Translations under genes and position numbers: made by a program
Notes under the pieces: model-generated
Seen by the model: only the letters and a program-made list of their open reading frames with translations
Told to the model about the DNA's origin: nothing
Database searches by the model: none
NCBI GenBank assembly: GCA_029246995.1
Contig: JAQWMB010000007.1
Coordinates: 1 to 51,574 of the forward strand
Length of the DNA stretch: 51,574 nucleotides
Origin: Dehalococcoidia bacterium
GTDB taxonomy: Bacteria; Chloroflexota; Dehalococcoidia; UBA2979
Reading direction: 5' to 3'
In this document: piece by piece, positions 8,441-17,658 of the stretch
How positions within the stretch are numbered: position 1 is the first letter of the stretch
How the letters are laid out: each line of letters starts with the position of its first letter

Positions 8441-9988
8441 ATGTCAGCATCTGATAAAATATATATATTTGATACCACATTAAGAGATGGAGAGCAATCA
8501 GCAGGAATCGGCTTTACAAAAGAAGATAAACTACAAATTGCGCATACATTAAGAAAACTAAATGTTGATATTATAGAAGCAGGTTTTCCGGCATCATCAA
8601 AAGGCGACTTAGATGCAGTCTCGGCAATTGCTCGAGAAATTAAAGGACCAGTAATATGTGGATTAGCTAGAGCAAATGACAATGATATAGATGCAGTTTG
8701 GGAAGCTGTCAAATTAGCCGAAAGTCCTAGAATCCATGTTTTCTTATCTTCAAGTGACATTCATATGGCACAACAACTGAAAAAAAACAAAGAAGATGTA
8801 CTTGCAATGGCTAGGTATTCCGTATCAAGAGCAGCAAAATATTGTTCTGATGTAGAATTTTCACCAATGGATGCCACTAGATCAGATCATGAGTTTGTTT
8901 ATCAACTTGTGCAAGCTGCAATTGAAGAAGGCGCAACAACAATAAATATCCCTGACACAGTTGGTTATGCAATTCCTGAAGAATTTGGAAACTTTATTGG
9001 GTCATTAAAAAATAAAGTTAAAGACATACATAAAGCAAGAATTTCAGTTCATTGTCAGAATGACTTAGGAATGGCAACTGCAAATTCTATCGCTGGGATT
9101 ATGGCAGGTGCGAGACAAATTGAAGGAACCATTAATGGTATTGGAGAGCGAGCAGGTAATGCTTCTTTAGAAGAGGTCATCATGGCAATAAGTACAAGGA
9201 AAGATTTAATGAAAGTTCACACGGAAATTAATACTGAAGAAATATTTCCATCTAGTAAATTAGTTGAAAGACTTTCAGGGATGCTTGTTCAATCTAACAA
9301 AGCAATTGTTGGGAAGAATGCATTTAGACATTCTTCAGGTATTCATCAAGATGGTGTTTTAAAAATGCGAGAAACATACGAAATAATCGACCCAAAAAAT
9401 ATTGGATTAAATGATGACCAATCAATTGTATTAACTAAAGTTTCTGGCAGGCATGGATTAAAAGCAAGATTGGACGATCTAGGTATCAGTATAAATGAAG
9501 ATGACTTTGACCAAATTTTTAGTGCATTCAAAGAAGTTGCTGACAGAAAAGATGAGGTTGATGACAGAGATCTTGAAGTCATTTTATCAGAATTAGGTAA
9601 TTTAGATTTTGAAGAGCAATGGTCACTTGAAAGTGTTCAAGTTTCCACTGGTGATAATCAAAAACCAACAGCATCTGTAGAATTAAAAGATAGTGAAGGT
9701 AATTTATATAATGATGCAGCAAATGGTGATGGTCCTATTGATTCTATTTGTAAGGCTATTAACAGAATAGTTAAAGTTGAAAATCAGCTAACTGAATACA
9801 GAGTTAAATCAGTTACAGAAGGCATAGATGCTCAAGGGGAGGTTTCAGTTCGTGTAGTCGCAAATAAGCAAAGTTTTGCTGGCAATGCTGCACATACTGA
9901 TATTTTAGTTGCAAGTGCAAGGGCATATATGAATGCATTAAATAAACTTATCATTTATAATATGAGAAGAAGTCACGAGGAAGGATAA
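8441..9988 (+). CDS. leuA: 2-isopropylmalate synthase
   Basis: A 515-residue enzyme that condenses 2-oxoisovalerate and acetyl-CoA, the committed step of leucine synthesis. The TIM-barrel start [16 protein letters not shown] and the metal region [30 protein letters not shown] are present. A C-terminal allosteric LeuA dimer domain (about 385-505) is complete, with the NGDGPIDS motif, so leucine feedback is likely. The second metal histidine of the usual HCHND motif is Gln here. The same HCQND form occurs in plant IPMS as I remember it, so it is probably functional. Start ATG has AAGGA upstream; leuC follows after 5 nt. Confidence 0.95.
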   Translation: MSASDKIYIFDTTLRDGEQSAGIGFTKEDKLQIAHTLRKLNVDIIEAGFPASSKGDLDAVSAIAREIKGPVICGLARANDNDIDAVWEAVKLAESPRIHVFLSSSDIHMAQQLKKNKEDVLAMARYSVSRAAKYCSDVEFSPMDATRSDHEFVYQLVQAAIEEGATTINIPDTVGYAIPEEFGNFIGSLKNKVKDIHKARISVHCQNDLGMATANSIAGIMAGARQIEGTINGIGERAGNASLEEVIMAISTRKDLMKVHTEINTEEIFPSSKLVERLSGMLVQSNKAIVGKNAFRHSSGIHQDGVLKMRETYEIIDPKNIGLNDDQSIVLTKVSGRHGLKARLDDLGISINEDDFDQIFSAFKEVADRKDEVDDRDLEVILSELGNLDFEEQWSLESVQVSTGDNQKPTASVELKDSEGNLYNDAANGDGPIDSICKAINRIVKVENQLTEYRVKSVTEGIDAQGEVSVRVVANKQSFAGNAAHTDILVASARAYMNALNKLIIYNMRRSHEEG

Positions 9989-9993
9989 AAAAT

Positions 9994-11397
9994 ATGAGTA
10001 CAAAAAAAACGCTAGCTCAAAAAATCTGGGATAACCATACTGTACATAAAGAAAATGGGATTCCTGATTTATTATTCATTGATCTTCATCTAATTCATGA
10101 AGTGACTTCACCTCAAGCTTTTGAAAGTCTAAGAATTAATAATAGAAAAGTACGCAGACCAGATCTATCTATTGCAACCATTGATCATAATGTTCCTACA
10201 ACAGACCGAACGCTTCCTAATCCAGATCCATTATCTATTAAACAAATTGATGCTCTAAGAGAAAATGCAAAAGATTTCAACATCCCTCTTTTTGATATTT
10301 TTGATCCTAGGCAAGGAATAGTTCATGTGATTAGCCCTGAACAAGGCTTAACCCAGCCGGGAATGACAATAGTCTGTGGTGATAGCCATACTTCAACGCA
10401 TGGAGCTTTTGGATCTTTAGCATTTGGTATTGGAACTTCTGAAGTTGAGCATGTTTTAGCTACTCAAACATTACCTGCGCCCATACCCAAAATGATGCAA
10501 GTGCATATTAAAGGGAGAGTTAATAAAGGTATTACAGGAAAAGACATAGTTCTAGCAATCATAAATAAAATTGGAGTTGATGGTGGGATTGGCCATATTA
10601 TTGAATTCACTGGTGAAGCAATTCGCAACCTTTCCATGGAAGGCAGAATGACAATATGCAATATGACAATTGAGGCTGGAGCACGAGCAGGATTAATAGC
10701 ACCAGACAAAACAACTTTTGATTATGTAAAAAATAGACCTTTGGCACCTAAAGGTGAAAAATGGGATGAGGCCATAGAATATTGGGAAACATTATATTCA
10801 GATCCAGATTGTGAATTTGACAGCTACGTAGAATTAGATGGTCAAGAAATAGAACCATTTGTTACTTGGGGCACAAATCCAGCTCAAAGTTCACCTATAT
10901 CAGGGTCGATTCCTGATCCTAGCTCCATAGAAGATCCAGCAGCAAAAGAAACTGCAGAGCGAGCATTATCTTATATGGACTTAGAAGCAGGGACCAAAAT
11001 TAGTAAAATCGAATTAGATAAAATTTTTGTAGGCTCATGTACAAACTCAAGAATAGAAGACTTACGAGCAGCATCAGAAATCTTAAAAGGTAATAAAGTA
11101 GCAAAAACAATTCAAGCTATTGTCGTGCCTGGTTCAGGATTGATTAAAAAACAAGCTGAAGAAGAAGGGTTAGATAAAATCTTTATCGAAGCAGGTTTTG
11201 AATGGAGAGAAGCAGGTTGTTCTATGTGTCTAGGAATGAATCCAGATATATTAAAACCTGGCGAAAGATGTGCCTCAACTTCAAATAGAAACTTTGAAGG
11301 AAGACAAGGTCAAGGTGGTAGAACACATTTAGTTAGCCCTGAAATGGCTGCTGCTGCTGCCATAGCAGGTCATTTCACTGATGTTAGGAATATATAA
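9994..11397 (+). CDS. leuC: 3-isopropylmalate dehydratase large subunit
   Basis: A 467-residue aconitase-family subunit that binds the [4Fe-4S] cluster and, with LeuD, isomerises 2- to 3-isopropylmalate. The same complex usually also converts citramalate to methylmalate in organisms with CimA. The three cluster cysteines are visible: GSCTNS (Cys349) and GCSMCLGMN (Cys409 and Cys412). N-terminal DHNVPT and [12 protein letters not shown] are also typical. Length equals the bacterial LeuC norm. The stop TAA overlaps the leuD ribosome-binding region, so translation of the two subunits is coupled. Confidence 0.97.
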   Translation: MSTKKTLAQKIWDNHTVHKENGIPDLLFIDLHLIHEVTSPQAFESLRINNRKVRRPDLSIATIDHNVPTTDRTLPNPDPLSIKQIDALRENAKDFNIPLFDIFDPRQGIVHVISPEQGLTQPGMTIVCGDSHTSTHGAFGSLAFGIGTSEVEHVLATQTLPAPIPKMMQVHIKGRVNKGITGKDIVLAIINKIGVDGGIGHIIEFTGEAIRNLSMEGRMTICNMTIEAGARAGLIAPDKTTFDYVKNRPLAPKGEKWDEAIEYWETLYSDPDCEFDSYVELDGQEIEPFVTWGTNPAQSSPISGSIPDPSSIEDPAAKETAERALSYMDLEAGTKISKIELDKIFVGSCTNSRIEDLRAASEILKGNKVAKTIQAIVVPGSGLIKKQAEEEGLDKIFIEAGFEWREAGCSMCLGMNPDILKPGERCASTSNRNFEGRQGQGGRTHLVSPEMAAAAAIAGHFTDVRNI

Positions 11398-11398
11398 A

Positions 11399-12001
11399 AT
11401 GAAATCCATTAATACAATTCAAAGTATCGTACTACCGCTAAATAGAGCAGATGTAGATACCGATCAAATTATGCCAAAGCAATATTTAAAAAGAATTGAA
11501 CGCTCAGGATATGGACCATTTACATTTGATGAGTGGAGAAAAGATCCTAAATTTGTTCTCAACAATCCCCTATTTCAAAAGGCAGAAATATTATTAGCAC
11601 AAAGAAATTTTGGTTCAGGTTCTTCAAGAGAACATGCTGTATGGGGTCTTGAAGATATAGGAGTGCGTGTAGTTATTGCTCCTAGCTTTGCAGATATTTT
11701 TAATTCTAATTGTGGTAAAGTAGGCATCCTTTGCATTCAACTGGAACAAGAAATTGTTAATGAACTGATGTCTTTAGCTGAGAGTGATACAGGATTAGAA
11801 TTATCAATAAATCTAGAAAAACAAACAATTTTAAATGAGAATAATAATATTAAAATTAATTTTACAATTGACAATTTTTTAAAACATAGATTACAAAATG
11901 GGCTTGATGAAATAGGAATGACAATGCAAAAAGAAGATTCTATCAAAGCATTTGAAGAAACTAGATCCAAGATTTATCCATCAACTAAATCTATTATTTA
12001 A
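11399..12001 (+). CDS. leuD: 3-isopropylmalate dehydratase small subunit
   Basis: A 200-residue swivel-domain partner of LeuC. The family pattern is clear: VLPLNRADVDTDQIMPKQYL near the N-terminus and NFGSGSSREHAVWGL in the substrate loop. The track begins at an ATG at 11381 inside leuC, adding MLGIYK. I prefer the ATG at 11399, which has AGGA 9 nt upstream and gives the usual protein length and N-terminus (MKSINTIQSIVLPL). It begins 1 nt after the leuC stop. Confidence 0.93.
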   Translation: MKSINTIQSIVLPLNRADVDTDQIMPKQYLKRIERSGYGPFTFDEWRKDPKFVLNNPLFQKAEILLAQRNFGSGSSREHAVWGLEDIGVRVVIAPSFADIFNSNCGKVGILCIQLEQEIVNELMSLAESDTGLELSINLEKQTILNENNNIKINFTIDNFLKHRLQNGLDEIGMTMQKEDSIKAFEETRSKIYPSTKSII

Positions 12002-12018
12002 TAGATAAAATAATCAAT

Positions 12019-12747
12019 ATGAAATTGATAGGTACAGGAAAGTTTGCAAATGTTTTTAAATCAAATCAATATGCATTAAAAATCTTACATGATCATCAAA
12101 TCAATCAAGTTAATACATTAAAAATTCAACAAGAATGCATCCTTTTAAATGCACTAAAAAAAACTGATCTACCTATCGCAAAAAATGTCAAAGTAATAGT
12201 CAATGAATTAGGCATAGTTTGTGGCATGCAATATAAGTATATAAATGGCATAGAGGTCAAAAATTTTTCATTCTCTAATCAAACACGTAAAAATTTCAAT
12301 CAATCATTACTAAAATTCTTTAAACAAATGAAAACAATAAATAACTTTGAAAAAAATGCCTTGAATAAAAAAAAAATAGATATTTCCAAAGAAATTTACA
12401 TAAATTTAATTAAAAAAAATGAACAAAACTTTAGCATAAATAAAATAAATCAAATCAAATCAAACATCGAAAAATTCACAAAAAAAGATAAAAATTATAA
12501 AATAGAAACATCTTTAATTCATGGTGATATCAATAATAAAAATATACTAGTCGATAAAAATGGATTTATAACAGGAGTTATTGATTGGTCCGAACACATG
12601 CAGAATGATACTGCTTATGACTTAGCTGGGGTATTAGTTTATTTTGGTGAAGGATCATTGAAGTACATATTAAATCATATGAACTATAGCGAAGAGATGG
12701 ATGAAAGAATAAACTACTATGCAAGCATGGAGTATTTATTTCGTTAA
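12019..12747 (+). CDS. APH/choline-kinase-like phosphotransferase embedded in leu operon
   Basis: A 242-residue small-molecule kinase of the aminoglycoside/choline phosphotransferase superfamily. Kinase landmarks: GTGKFANVFK glycine-rich strand, ATP lysine in YALKIL (Lys21), Brenner motif HGDINNKNIL (His168, Asp170, Asn175) and the metal aspartate in GVIDWSE (Asp189). The middle is very lysine- and asparagine-rich and poorly conserved looking. It sits between leuD and leuB with gaps of 17 and about 14 nt, so it is very probably cotranscribed with leucine genes. Substrate is unknown. It is short for the family, missing much of the C-terminal helical substrate lobe. Confidence 0.75.
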   Translation: MKLIGTGKFANVFKSNQYALKILHDHQINQVNTLKIQQECILLNALKKTDLPIAKNVKVIVNELGIVCGMQYKYINGIEVKNFSFSNQTRKNFNQSLLKFFKQMKTINNFEKNALNKKKIDISKEIYINLIKKNEQNFSINKINQIKSNIEKFTKKDKNYKIETSLIHGDINNKNILVDKNGFITGVIDWSEHMQNDTAYDLAGVLVYFGEGSLKYILNHMNYSEEMDERINYYASMEYLFR

Positions 12748-12761
12748 TGAATTGAGTGATT

Positions 12762-13859
12762 ATGAAGCAATATAAATTATTAGTTTTACCTGGAGATGGG
12801 ATAGGCCCTGAAATTATTGATGAAGGTTTAAAATTAATTCAGCAAATTGAAAAAAGTGAACAAATTTCTTTTGTAATCACCAAAGAGTTGGTTGGAGGTT
12901 CTGCGATAGATGAATATGGTGAAGCAATTAAAGATGAAACAATTGCAATAGCTAAACAATCTGATGCAGTCCTTTGGGGTGCAGTTGGTGGGCCAAAATG
13001 GGATAATCCTTCCGCTTCAGTTAGACCAGAACAAGGTTTATTAAAAATTCGTTCTGAACTAAATTTATGGGCTAATCTAAGACCAGTTAAAATTTGGGGT
13101 GAATTAATTAATTCTTCATCTATTAAAAAAGAAAAATTAATGAATGTAGATATCTTAGTAATTCGAGAACTTATTTCTGGTGCATATTTTGGTAAACCAC
13201 AGGAAAGAAGAATCCATAATGGAAAAAGGGAAGCTGTTGATACAATTTATTATAACGAAGATCAAATAGCTAATATTGCCCATCTAGGTTTCAAATTAGC
13301 TAGAAAAAGAAAAGGAAAATTACACTCAGTAGATAAAGCAAATGTACTTGAATCATCTAGGCTTTGGAGAGAAGTTGTACATGAGATACAACAACAATAT
13401 ATAGATGTAGATTTTCAAGATATTTTAGTTGATGCTGCAACAATGCATCTAATTCGTCAGCCAAGTGACTTTGATGTAATGATAGCATCTAACTTATTTG
13501 GAGACATAATTACTGATGAGGCTTCTATGCTATCGGGCTCACTAGGAATGCTACCATCTGCATCATTATCAGACATTTCAGAAAGTGGAATTGGTGTTGG
13601 ACTCTATGAACCAATTCATGGGTCTGCTCCAGATATCGCTGGTCAAGGTATTGCTAATCCAATAGCAATGTTTCTTTGCATAGCTATGCTCTTTAGATAT
13701 TCGTTAAATTTAGAAAATATTGCAATAAAAATAGAATCAAGTGTAGCAAAAGTCATAGAAGCAGGTTTGCGTACACAAGATATCGCAGAAGATTCCAAAG
13801 ATGCTGTTAGCACAAAACAAATGGCAAATGCTATCATTGAACAGTATACAATGATTTAA
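12762..13859 (+). CDS. leuB: 3-isopropylmalate dehydrogenase
   Basis: A 365-residue NAD-dependent beta-decarboxylating dehydrogenase that oxidises 3-isopropylmalate, and in the citramalate route usually also erythro-3-methylmalate. Typical features: LPGDGIGPEI at the N-terminus, WGAVGGPKWD, RPEQGLLKIRSEL, and near the C-terminus EPIHGSAPDIAGQGIANPIA. The track uses a GTG at 12756. I prefer the ATG at 12762, which gives the standard N-terminus MKQYKLLVLPGDGIG and a better distance to the weak GAGTGA site. The difference is two residues. Confidence 0.95.
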   Translation: MKQYKLLVLPGDGIGPEIIDEGLKLIQQIEKSEQISFVITKELVGGSAIDEYGEAIKDETIAIAKQSDAVLWGAVGGPKWDNPSASVRPEQGLLKIRSELNLWANLRPVKIWGELINSSSIKKEKLMNVDILVIRELISGAYFGKPQERRIHNGKREAVDTIYYNEDQIANIAHLGFKLARKRKGKLHSVDKANVLESSRLWREVVHEIQQQYIDVDFQDILVDAATMHLIRQPSDFDVMIASNLFGDIITDEASMLSGSLGMLPSASLSDISESGIGVGLYEPIHGSAPDIAGQGIANPIAMFLCIAMLFRYSLNLENIAIKIESSVAKVIEAGLRTQDIAEDSKDAVSTKQMANAIIEQYTMI

Positions 13860-13922
13860 ATCGTACTTTCTTTCTTCTAAATTAATTAACAAATATAATA
13901 TATAAATATAAGGAATAAAATA

Positions 13923-15503
13923 TTGAATGAACTGACTTTATACGACACAACCCTTAGAGATGGATTAGGAATGGAAGGTATTTCTCTTTCATTAAAAGAT
14001 AAGCTATCTATTGTAGAAAAACTTGATGCCCTAGGTATCCATTTTATTGAAGGGGGATTCCCTGGTTCAAATCCTAAAGATGCAGCATTTTTTCAGTCTG
14101 TAAAGAAATTAAAGTTAAAAAAATCAAAAATTGTAGCATTTGGCTCAACTAGAAAACCAAATTCTGATCCTAAAGAAGATGCATCTTTAAAAGCATTAAT
14201 AGATGCAGATACTACATTTATTACAATAGTTGGAAAATCATCATTGAGTCAAGTAACAGAAGTGCTACAAACAACTGATGAAGAAAATATAGCAATGATT
14301 AAAGAATCAGTAGATTACCTAACATCTAAAAAAAAGAAAGTTATTTTTGATGCTGAACATTTTTTTGATGGCTTTAAAGAGAATAAAGATTATACACTCA
14401 AAACCATTCAAGCTGCTTCGCAAGCAGGTGCTAGTACGTTGGTGCTCTGCGATACAAATGGTGGCACATTATCTAGTGAAATTCAAAAAATAACCAAAGA
14501 AGTTGTTGAAATGAATATTGGAGAAATTGGCATACATGTTCATAATGACACGGATATGGCTGTTGCAAATACTATTATAGCAGTGCAACAAGGTGCAACG
14601 CATATTCAGGCATGCCTGAATGGCTGGGGAGAACGAACTGGTAATGCTAATATCATATCTGTAATAGCTAATTTAAAACTGAAATTAGAGATTGATGTAA
14701 TCTCTGATCAACAGTTATCTGAATTAACAAAAGTTGCACATTTTGCTGATGAACTTGCAAATATTATACCTAATAATCGACAACCATATGTAGGGAAAAG
14801 TGCTTTTGCACATAAGGCTGGGTTACATGTAGCAGCTATAACAAAATCGTCAGGAACATATACGCATATTGAACCAGAATTAGTTGGAAATCAAGAAAGA
14901 ATTCTAGTTTCTGAATTTTCTGGTCGTAGAAATATTGAAGAGAAAATAAAAGAATTAGATATTAAGATTGATCTAGAAAATGAAGAAACTTCAAAAATAC
15001 TTAAGAATATAAAAAATTTAGAAGCTAAAGGTCTTCAGTATGAAGCTGCAAGTGCATCATTTGAGCTTGTAGTCAGAAAAATTAAAGATAATTATCGATC
15101 TCCATTCATAGTTGAAGATTTTTTAGTTGTAGAAAGAAAACAAATTACTGAAAACAAAGATTCAAATGAAATTATTTCAGATGCAATGGTTAAGGTTAGA
15201 GTAGGAGAAGAGGTATACCAATCTGCTGCAAATGGTAGTGGACCTGTAGATGCTCTTGATTCTGCATTAAAAAGTGCACTAGTAAATTTCTATCCTAATT
15301 TAAATATAATACATCTAATAGATTACAAAGTAAGAATTTTCAATCCAGCTCAAGGTACAGCTGCAGGCGTAAGGGTATTTATTGAGTCTTCAGATTCAAA
15401 ACAATCATGGAGTACAGTAGGCGCATCAACAGATGTTATAGAAGCATCATTTGTGGCATTACAAGACTCATATGAATATTGGTTAATTCATAATAAGATG
15501 TAA
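13923..15503 (+). CDS. cimA: (R)-citramalate synthase
   Basis: A 526-residue member of the LeuA/homocitrate synthase superfamily, CimA branch. It condenses pyruvate with acetyl-CoA to citramalate, giving 2-oxobutyrate for isoleucine without threonine deaminase. CimA-type features: GIHFIEGGFPGSNPKD, FDAEHFFDGFKENKDYTLKT, VLCDTNGGTLS, metal motif HVHNDTDMAVANT, and YVGKSAFAHKAGLHVAAI. The C-terminal regulatory domain is complete. An oddity is DTTLRDGLGMEG, where the usual Gln of RDGxQ is Gly. The start is TTG with AAGGA 8-10 nt upstream. It closes the locus, and no ilvA is seen in the window. Confidence 0.93.
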   Translation: MNELTLYDTTLRDGLGMEGISLSLKDKLSIVEKLDALGIHFIEGGFPGSNPKDAAFFQSVKKLKLKKSKIVAFGSTRKPNSDPKEDASLKALIDADTTFITIVGKSSLSQVTEVLQTTDEENIAMIKESVDYLTSKKKKVIFDAEHFFDGFKENKDYTLKTIQAASQAGASTLVLCDTNGGTLSSEIQKITKEVVEMNIGEIGIHVHNDTDMAVANTIIAVQQGATHIQACLNGWGERTGNANIISVIANLKLKLEIDVISDQQLSELTKVAHFADELANIIPNNRQPYVGKSAFAHKAGLHVAAITKSSGTYTHIEPELVGNQERILVSEFSGRRNIEEKIKELDIKIDLENEETSKILKNIKNLEAKGLQYEAASASFELVVRKIKDNYRSPFIVEDFLVVERKQITENKDSNEIISDAMVKVRVGEEVYQSAANGSGPVDALDSALKSALVNFYPNLNIIHLIDYKVRIFNPAQGTAAGVRVFIESSDSKQSWSTVGASTDVIEASFVALQDSYEYWLIHNKM

Positions 15504-15525
15504 ATATCCATGTTGTTTGGATATT
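15503..15525. terminator. Hairpin between convergent cimA and zinc-ribbon gene
   Basis: AATATCCA and TGGATATT form a perfect 8-bp stem with a 7-nt loop, starting in the cimA stop codon. It lies between two convergent genes, where a bidirectional terminator is expected. There is no good U-tract on the plus strand and only a short one on the minus strand, so termination is uncertain. Confidence 0.35.
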
Positions 15526-15565
15526 AAAGACTCAAATCAGATAACATAAACTGAAGATTTTTTAT

Positions 15566-15778
15566 TTATAATCTTAGCTTACCATGAGATGGTTGACGTC
15601 GACGAAGCTTACCAAAAGCAAGTTCTTCTTCCTTTTTAATATCTTCAGGATCAGCGACTTCATTCTCATGAACATATCCACATTGTACACAAGTAGAAAA
15701 CTCGCCAAAAGTATCATCTTCAGCAAGCATAAAACCAGTACACCTTGGACATAGTTTGGGTGGTAAAGTATAAACCAT
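15566..15778 (-). CDS. Small zinc-ribbon protein under c-di-AMP riboswitch
   Basis: A 70-residue protein beginning MVYTLPPKLCPRC. It has two CxxC knuckles, LCPRC and CVQCGY, spaced like a one-zinc ribbon, then an acidic stretch and a basic C-terminal tail (KLRRRQPSHGKLRL). The fold resembles N-terminal ribbons of RNA polymerase subunit M/TFS-like or small regulatory zinc ribbons; function is not known. The track's longer form (MNRPNAGG...) reads through riboswitch sequence. The real start is the ATG at 15778, 6 nt after a strong GGAGG site (15785-15789). A c-di-AMP riboswitch immediately upstream implies control by second messenger. Confidence 0.8.
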   Translation of the reverse strand: MVYTLPPKLCPRCTGFMLAEDDTFGEFSTCVQCGYVHENEVADPEDIKKEEELAFGKLRRRQPSHGKLRL

Positions 15779-15779
15779 T

Positions 15780-15822
15780 ACAGACCTCCATAAACCCGGC
15801 ACCCCACCGGCATTCGGTCTGT
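15780..15822 (-). promoter_or_regulatory. Ribosome-site-masking hairpin (riboswitch expression platform)
   Basis: In the RNA, ACAGACC (15816-15822) is perfectly complementary to GGTCTGT (15780-15786), a 7-bp stem whose 3' arm takes up the last bases of the GGAGG site just before the ATG. A smaller CCGG/CCGG stem lies inside. This hairpin directly follows the c-di-AMP aptamer and suggests control of translation initiation rather than termination, since no U-tract follows. Confidence 0.5.
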
Positions 15823-15823
15823 T

Positions 15824-15912
15824 CAATTGCCTACGAAGTTAGCTGACGGATTCGGATGGAACAGTCACCCGCTCAAAAGAGTTCACCCCAAAATGGTTCC
15901 TCCGCTTTTTTA
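15824..15912 (-). promoter_or_regulatory. c-di-AMP riboswitch (ydaO/yuaA type)
   Basis: The minus strand contains the conserved blocks of the ydaO motif in order: GGAGGAACCA, GGGGTGAACTC, GCGGGTGACTGTTCC and then CCGAATCCGTCAGCTAAC with TTCGTAGGC. These are the hallmark sequences of the cyclic di-AMP aptamer, and they stand out as GC-rich in AT-rich surroundings. In known cases ligand binding represses downstream genes, often potassium or osmolyte transporters and cell-wall hydrolases. Here the only downstream gene is the 70-residue zinc-ribbon protein. The exact ends are estimated by eye. Confidence 0.87.
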
Positions 15913-15940
15913 ATATGTAGTCGCAAAAAAATTAGGCAAG

Positions 15941-15969
15941 ATATAAACTGACTACATTGCTACTGACAA
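15941..15969 (-). promoter_or_regulatory. Promoter of the c-di-AMP riboswitch transcript
   Basis: On the minus strand TTGTCA (15964-15969) and TTATAT (15941-15946) are separated by 17 nt, a near-consensus sigma-70 promoter. Transcription would begin about 20 nt upstream of the aptamer. Confidence 0.6.
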
Positions 15970-16065
15970 GTTTAAACTAATCAATCAAAAAAAATCAAGT
16001 TATGTTCATAATGAATTGATAAAATATCTTTTAATATAATTTAAAAATAAATCTATCAATGAATT

Positions 16066-17658
16066 ATGAAAAATAAATTAAAAACAGTTCATATTTTGTT
16101 TCTATTAGTCTTTCTTATAATGGCTTCTTGCAAAGCTATAGGTACTGCAATACCTGATAAAAAAATTAATACGGAAGACGCGATAAAAGAAAAAATCCAG
16201 AGAGAAAAAATACCAATAGGCAAGCCAATCATTCCTTCTAAAAACTTCACAAAAAATATACAAAATAATGAGAACTTAGCAATGAACCAGTCAATTCTTG
16301 AAAAATCATTAAGCATAGTCCTTGTTAAAGTTACATTAATTGATGAAAATAATAAATTAATTGTAAGAGAAGGCAATGGTGTAATTGTAAATCAGAAAGA
16401 ATTAATAATAACTGTCAGCAAAAGTCTGATTAATCTTTCTGAAATCAATGAAAAATATCAATTAGAGTCAATTGAAGTTAGTCTTTTTTATAGTAAAAGT
16501 AACGAAAATAACTTAATATACAATGCCAAAATTGTTATAGAGGACCAATTCAGTACCACATTTATAAAAATTGACGAAAAAGATCCAAATAAGATAAAAC
16601 AATTTATTGATTCGACAACTGAAACAATCTTCAACTCTTTTATTACAACTAATATTAATCAAACATTGCAAGTAATTAATATAGAAAAAACAGTTAATGA
16701 AAAACAAGAATATCTTAATTTTACAACAGTTCAAATTACAGGTAAGCATAGTAGTGAGCGCAAAAAATACACAGAGTGGCTTACAATCAATACTGAATTG
16801 CCTAATTCATTTTTTGGTTCACCTGCCTATAACCTAAAAGGCGAAATGATCGGAATTATAGACTTAATTGAGTATAGTGAAAATATTCCAATGACTTTTA
16901 TTACGACATTTTATTTATCTGATGAAGATATTGAAAATATATCATCAAGTGATAAAAATATATCTACAATTCTAAATATGCAATTTAAAAATGCTAAAGA
17001 TGATCTAGGCAATAAAAAAATAATTTCAAACCCTGTTTTCTCAATAAGTTCAATAAAGGAAAATGGAGTATTAAATTTGTATGATTACAACTTCAAATTT
17101 GATAAAAAAATATATGAATTATATTACTCATATGGAACTCAAGGTATCAAAGCTAATGATCTTATAAGAGAAGAATGGTATTTAAATAATGTATTACAAG
17201 AAAATCTTTCTTCCAAATATAAATGGCAAAATCAAAATGCCTTCTTTACTGATGTCATCAAATTCCCTTTCCCATTAGGAATGCCAGCTGGATTATGGAA
17301 AACAACAATTTTCTTAAATGATATTAAAATGGCAGAAAGCAAATTATACATTGAAACAAATTTACCAAAAAAGGAATTTTCTGAATTTCAAATTATAAAA
17401 AAATCACCAGATACATACATACTATCTTTCGACTATTCTAATATTATTTATGATGGAATTTTATCTTTTATAATTTATCAAGATGATCAAATTTACCATC
17501 AATCAAAAAACTTCCCTTTTATTAAAAAAGGTGATGGTAATTTAAAAATCTTGTATCATAATAATGATGTGGATAATGATCTGGATAATATAGAAGTGGA
17601 CTTTTTTATAAACTATGATTTCATAGGTAATACAAAGAGCGGAGAAAAGAATGAATAA
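16066..17658 (+). CDS. Lipoprotein with degenerate trypsin-like (HtrA-like) domain
   Basis: A 530-residue protein with a signal peptide and a lipobox-like IMASC near residue 20, so likely anchored outside the membrane. Residues about 75-290 resemble a trypsin-like serine protease fold: GNGVIVNQKELIITVSK is reminiscent of the GSGFIVD...VTNAHV block, and FGSPAYNLKGEMIGI matches the GGPLFNLKGEVIGI block. The catalytic histidine (AH becomes SK) and the GNSGG serine context are lost, so it is probably a pseudo-protease. The C-terminal half (about 330-530) looks beta-rich and is unassigned. Its end overlaps npdG by 8 nt, so translation is coupled to an F420 gene. Confidence 0.6.
   Translation: MKNKLKTVHILFLLVFLIMASCKAIGTAIPDKKINTEDAIKEKIQREKIPIGKPIIPSKNFTKNIQNNENLAMNQSILEKSLSIVLVKVTLIDENNKLIVREGNGVIVNQKELIITVSKSLINLSEINEKYQLESIEVSLFYSKSNENNLIYNAKIVIEDQFSTTFIKIDEKDPNKIKQFIDSTTETIFNSFITTNINQTLQVINIEKTVNEKQEYLNFTTVQITGKHSSERKKYTEWLTINTELPNSFFGSPAYNLKGEMIGIIDLIEYSENIPMTFITTFYLSDEDIENISSSDKNISTILNMQFKNAKDDLGNKKIISNPVFSISSIKENGVLNLYDYNFKFDKKIYELYYSYGTQGIKANDLIREEWYLNNVLQENLSSKYKWQNQNAFFTDVIKFPFPLGMPAGLWKTTIFLNDIKMAESKLYIETNLPKKEFSEFQIIKKSPDTYILSFDYSNIIYDGILSFIIYQDDQIYHQSKNFPFIKKGDGNLKILYHNNDVDNDLDNIEVDFFINYDFIGNTKSGEKNE

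Noticed and set aside
9048-9090. Loss of a metal-binding histidine in LeuA (HCQND).
   Set aside because: The same Gln form occurs in plant isopropylmalate synthases as far as I recall, so it is probably a natural active variant.
15779-15826. N-terminal extension MNRPNAGGVPGLWRSV of the zinc-ribbon ORF in the track.
   Set aside because: It lies in the riboswitch expression platform, and the ATG at 15778 has a strong GGAGG site.
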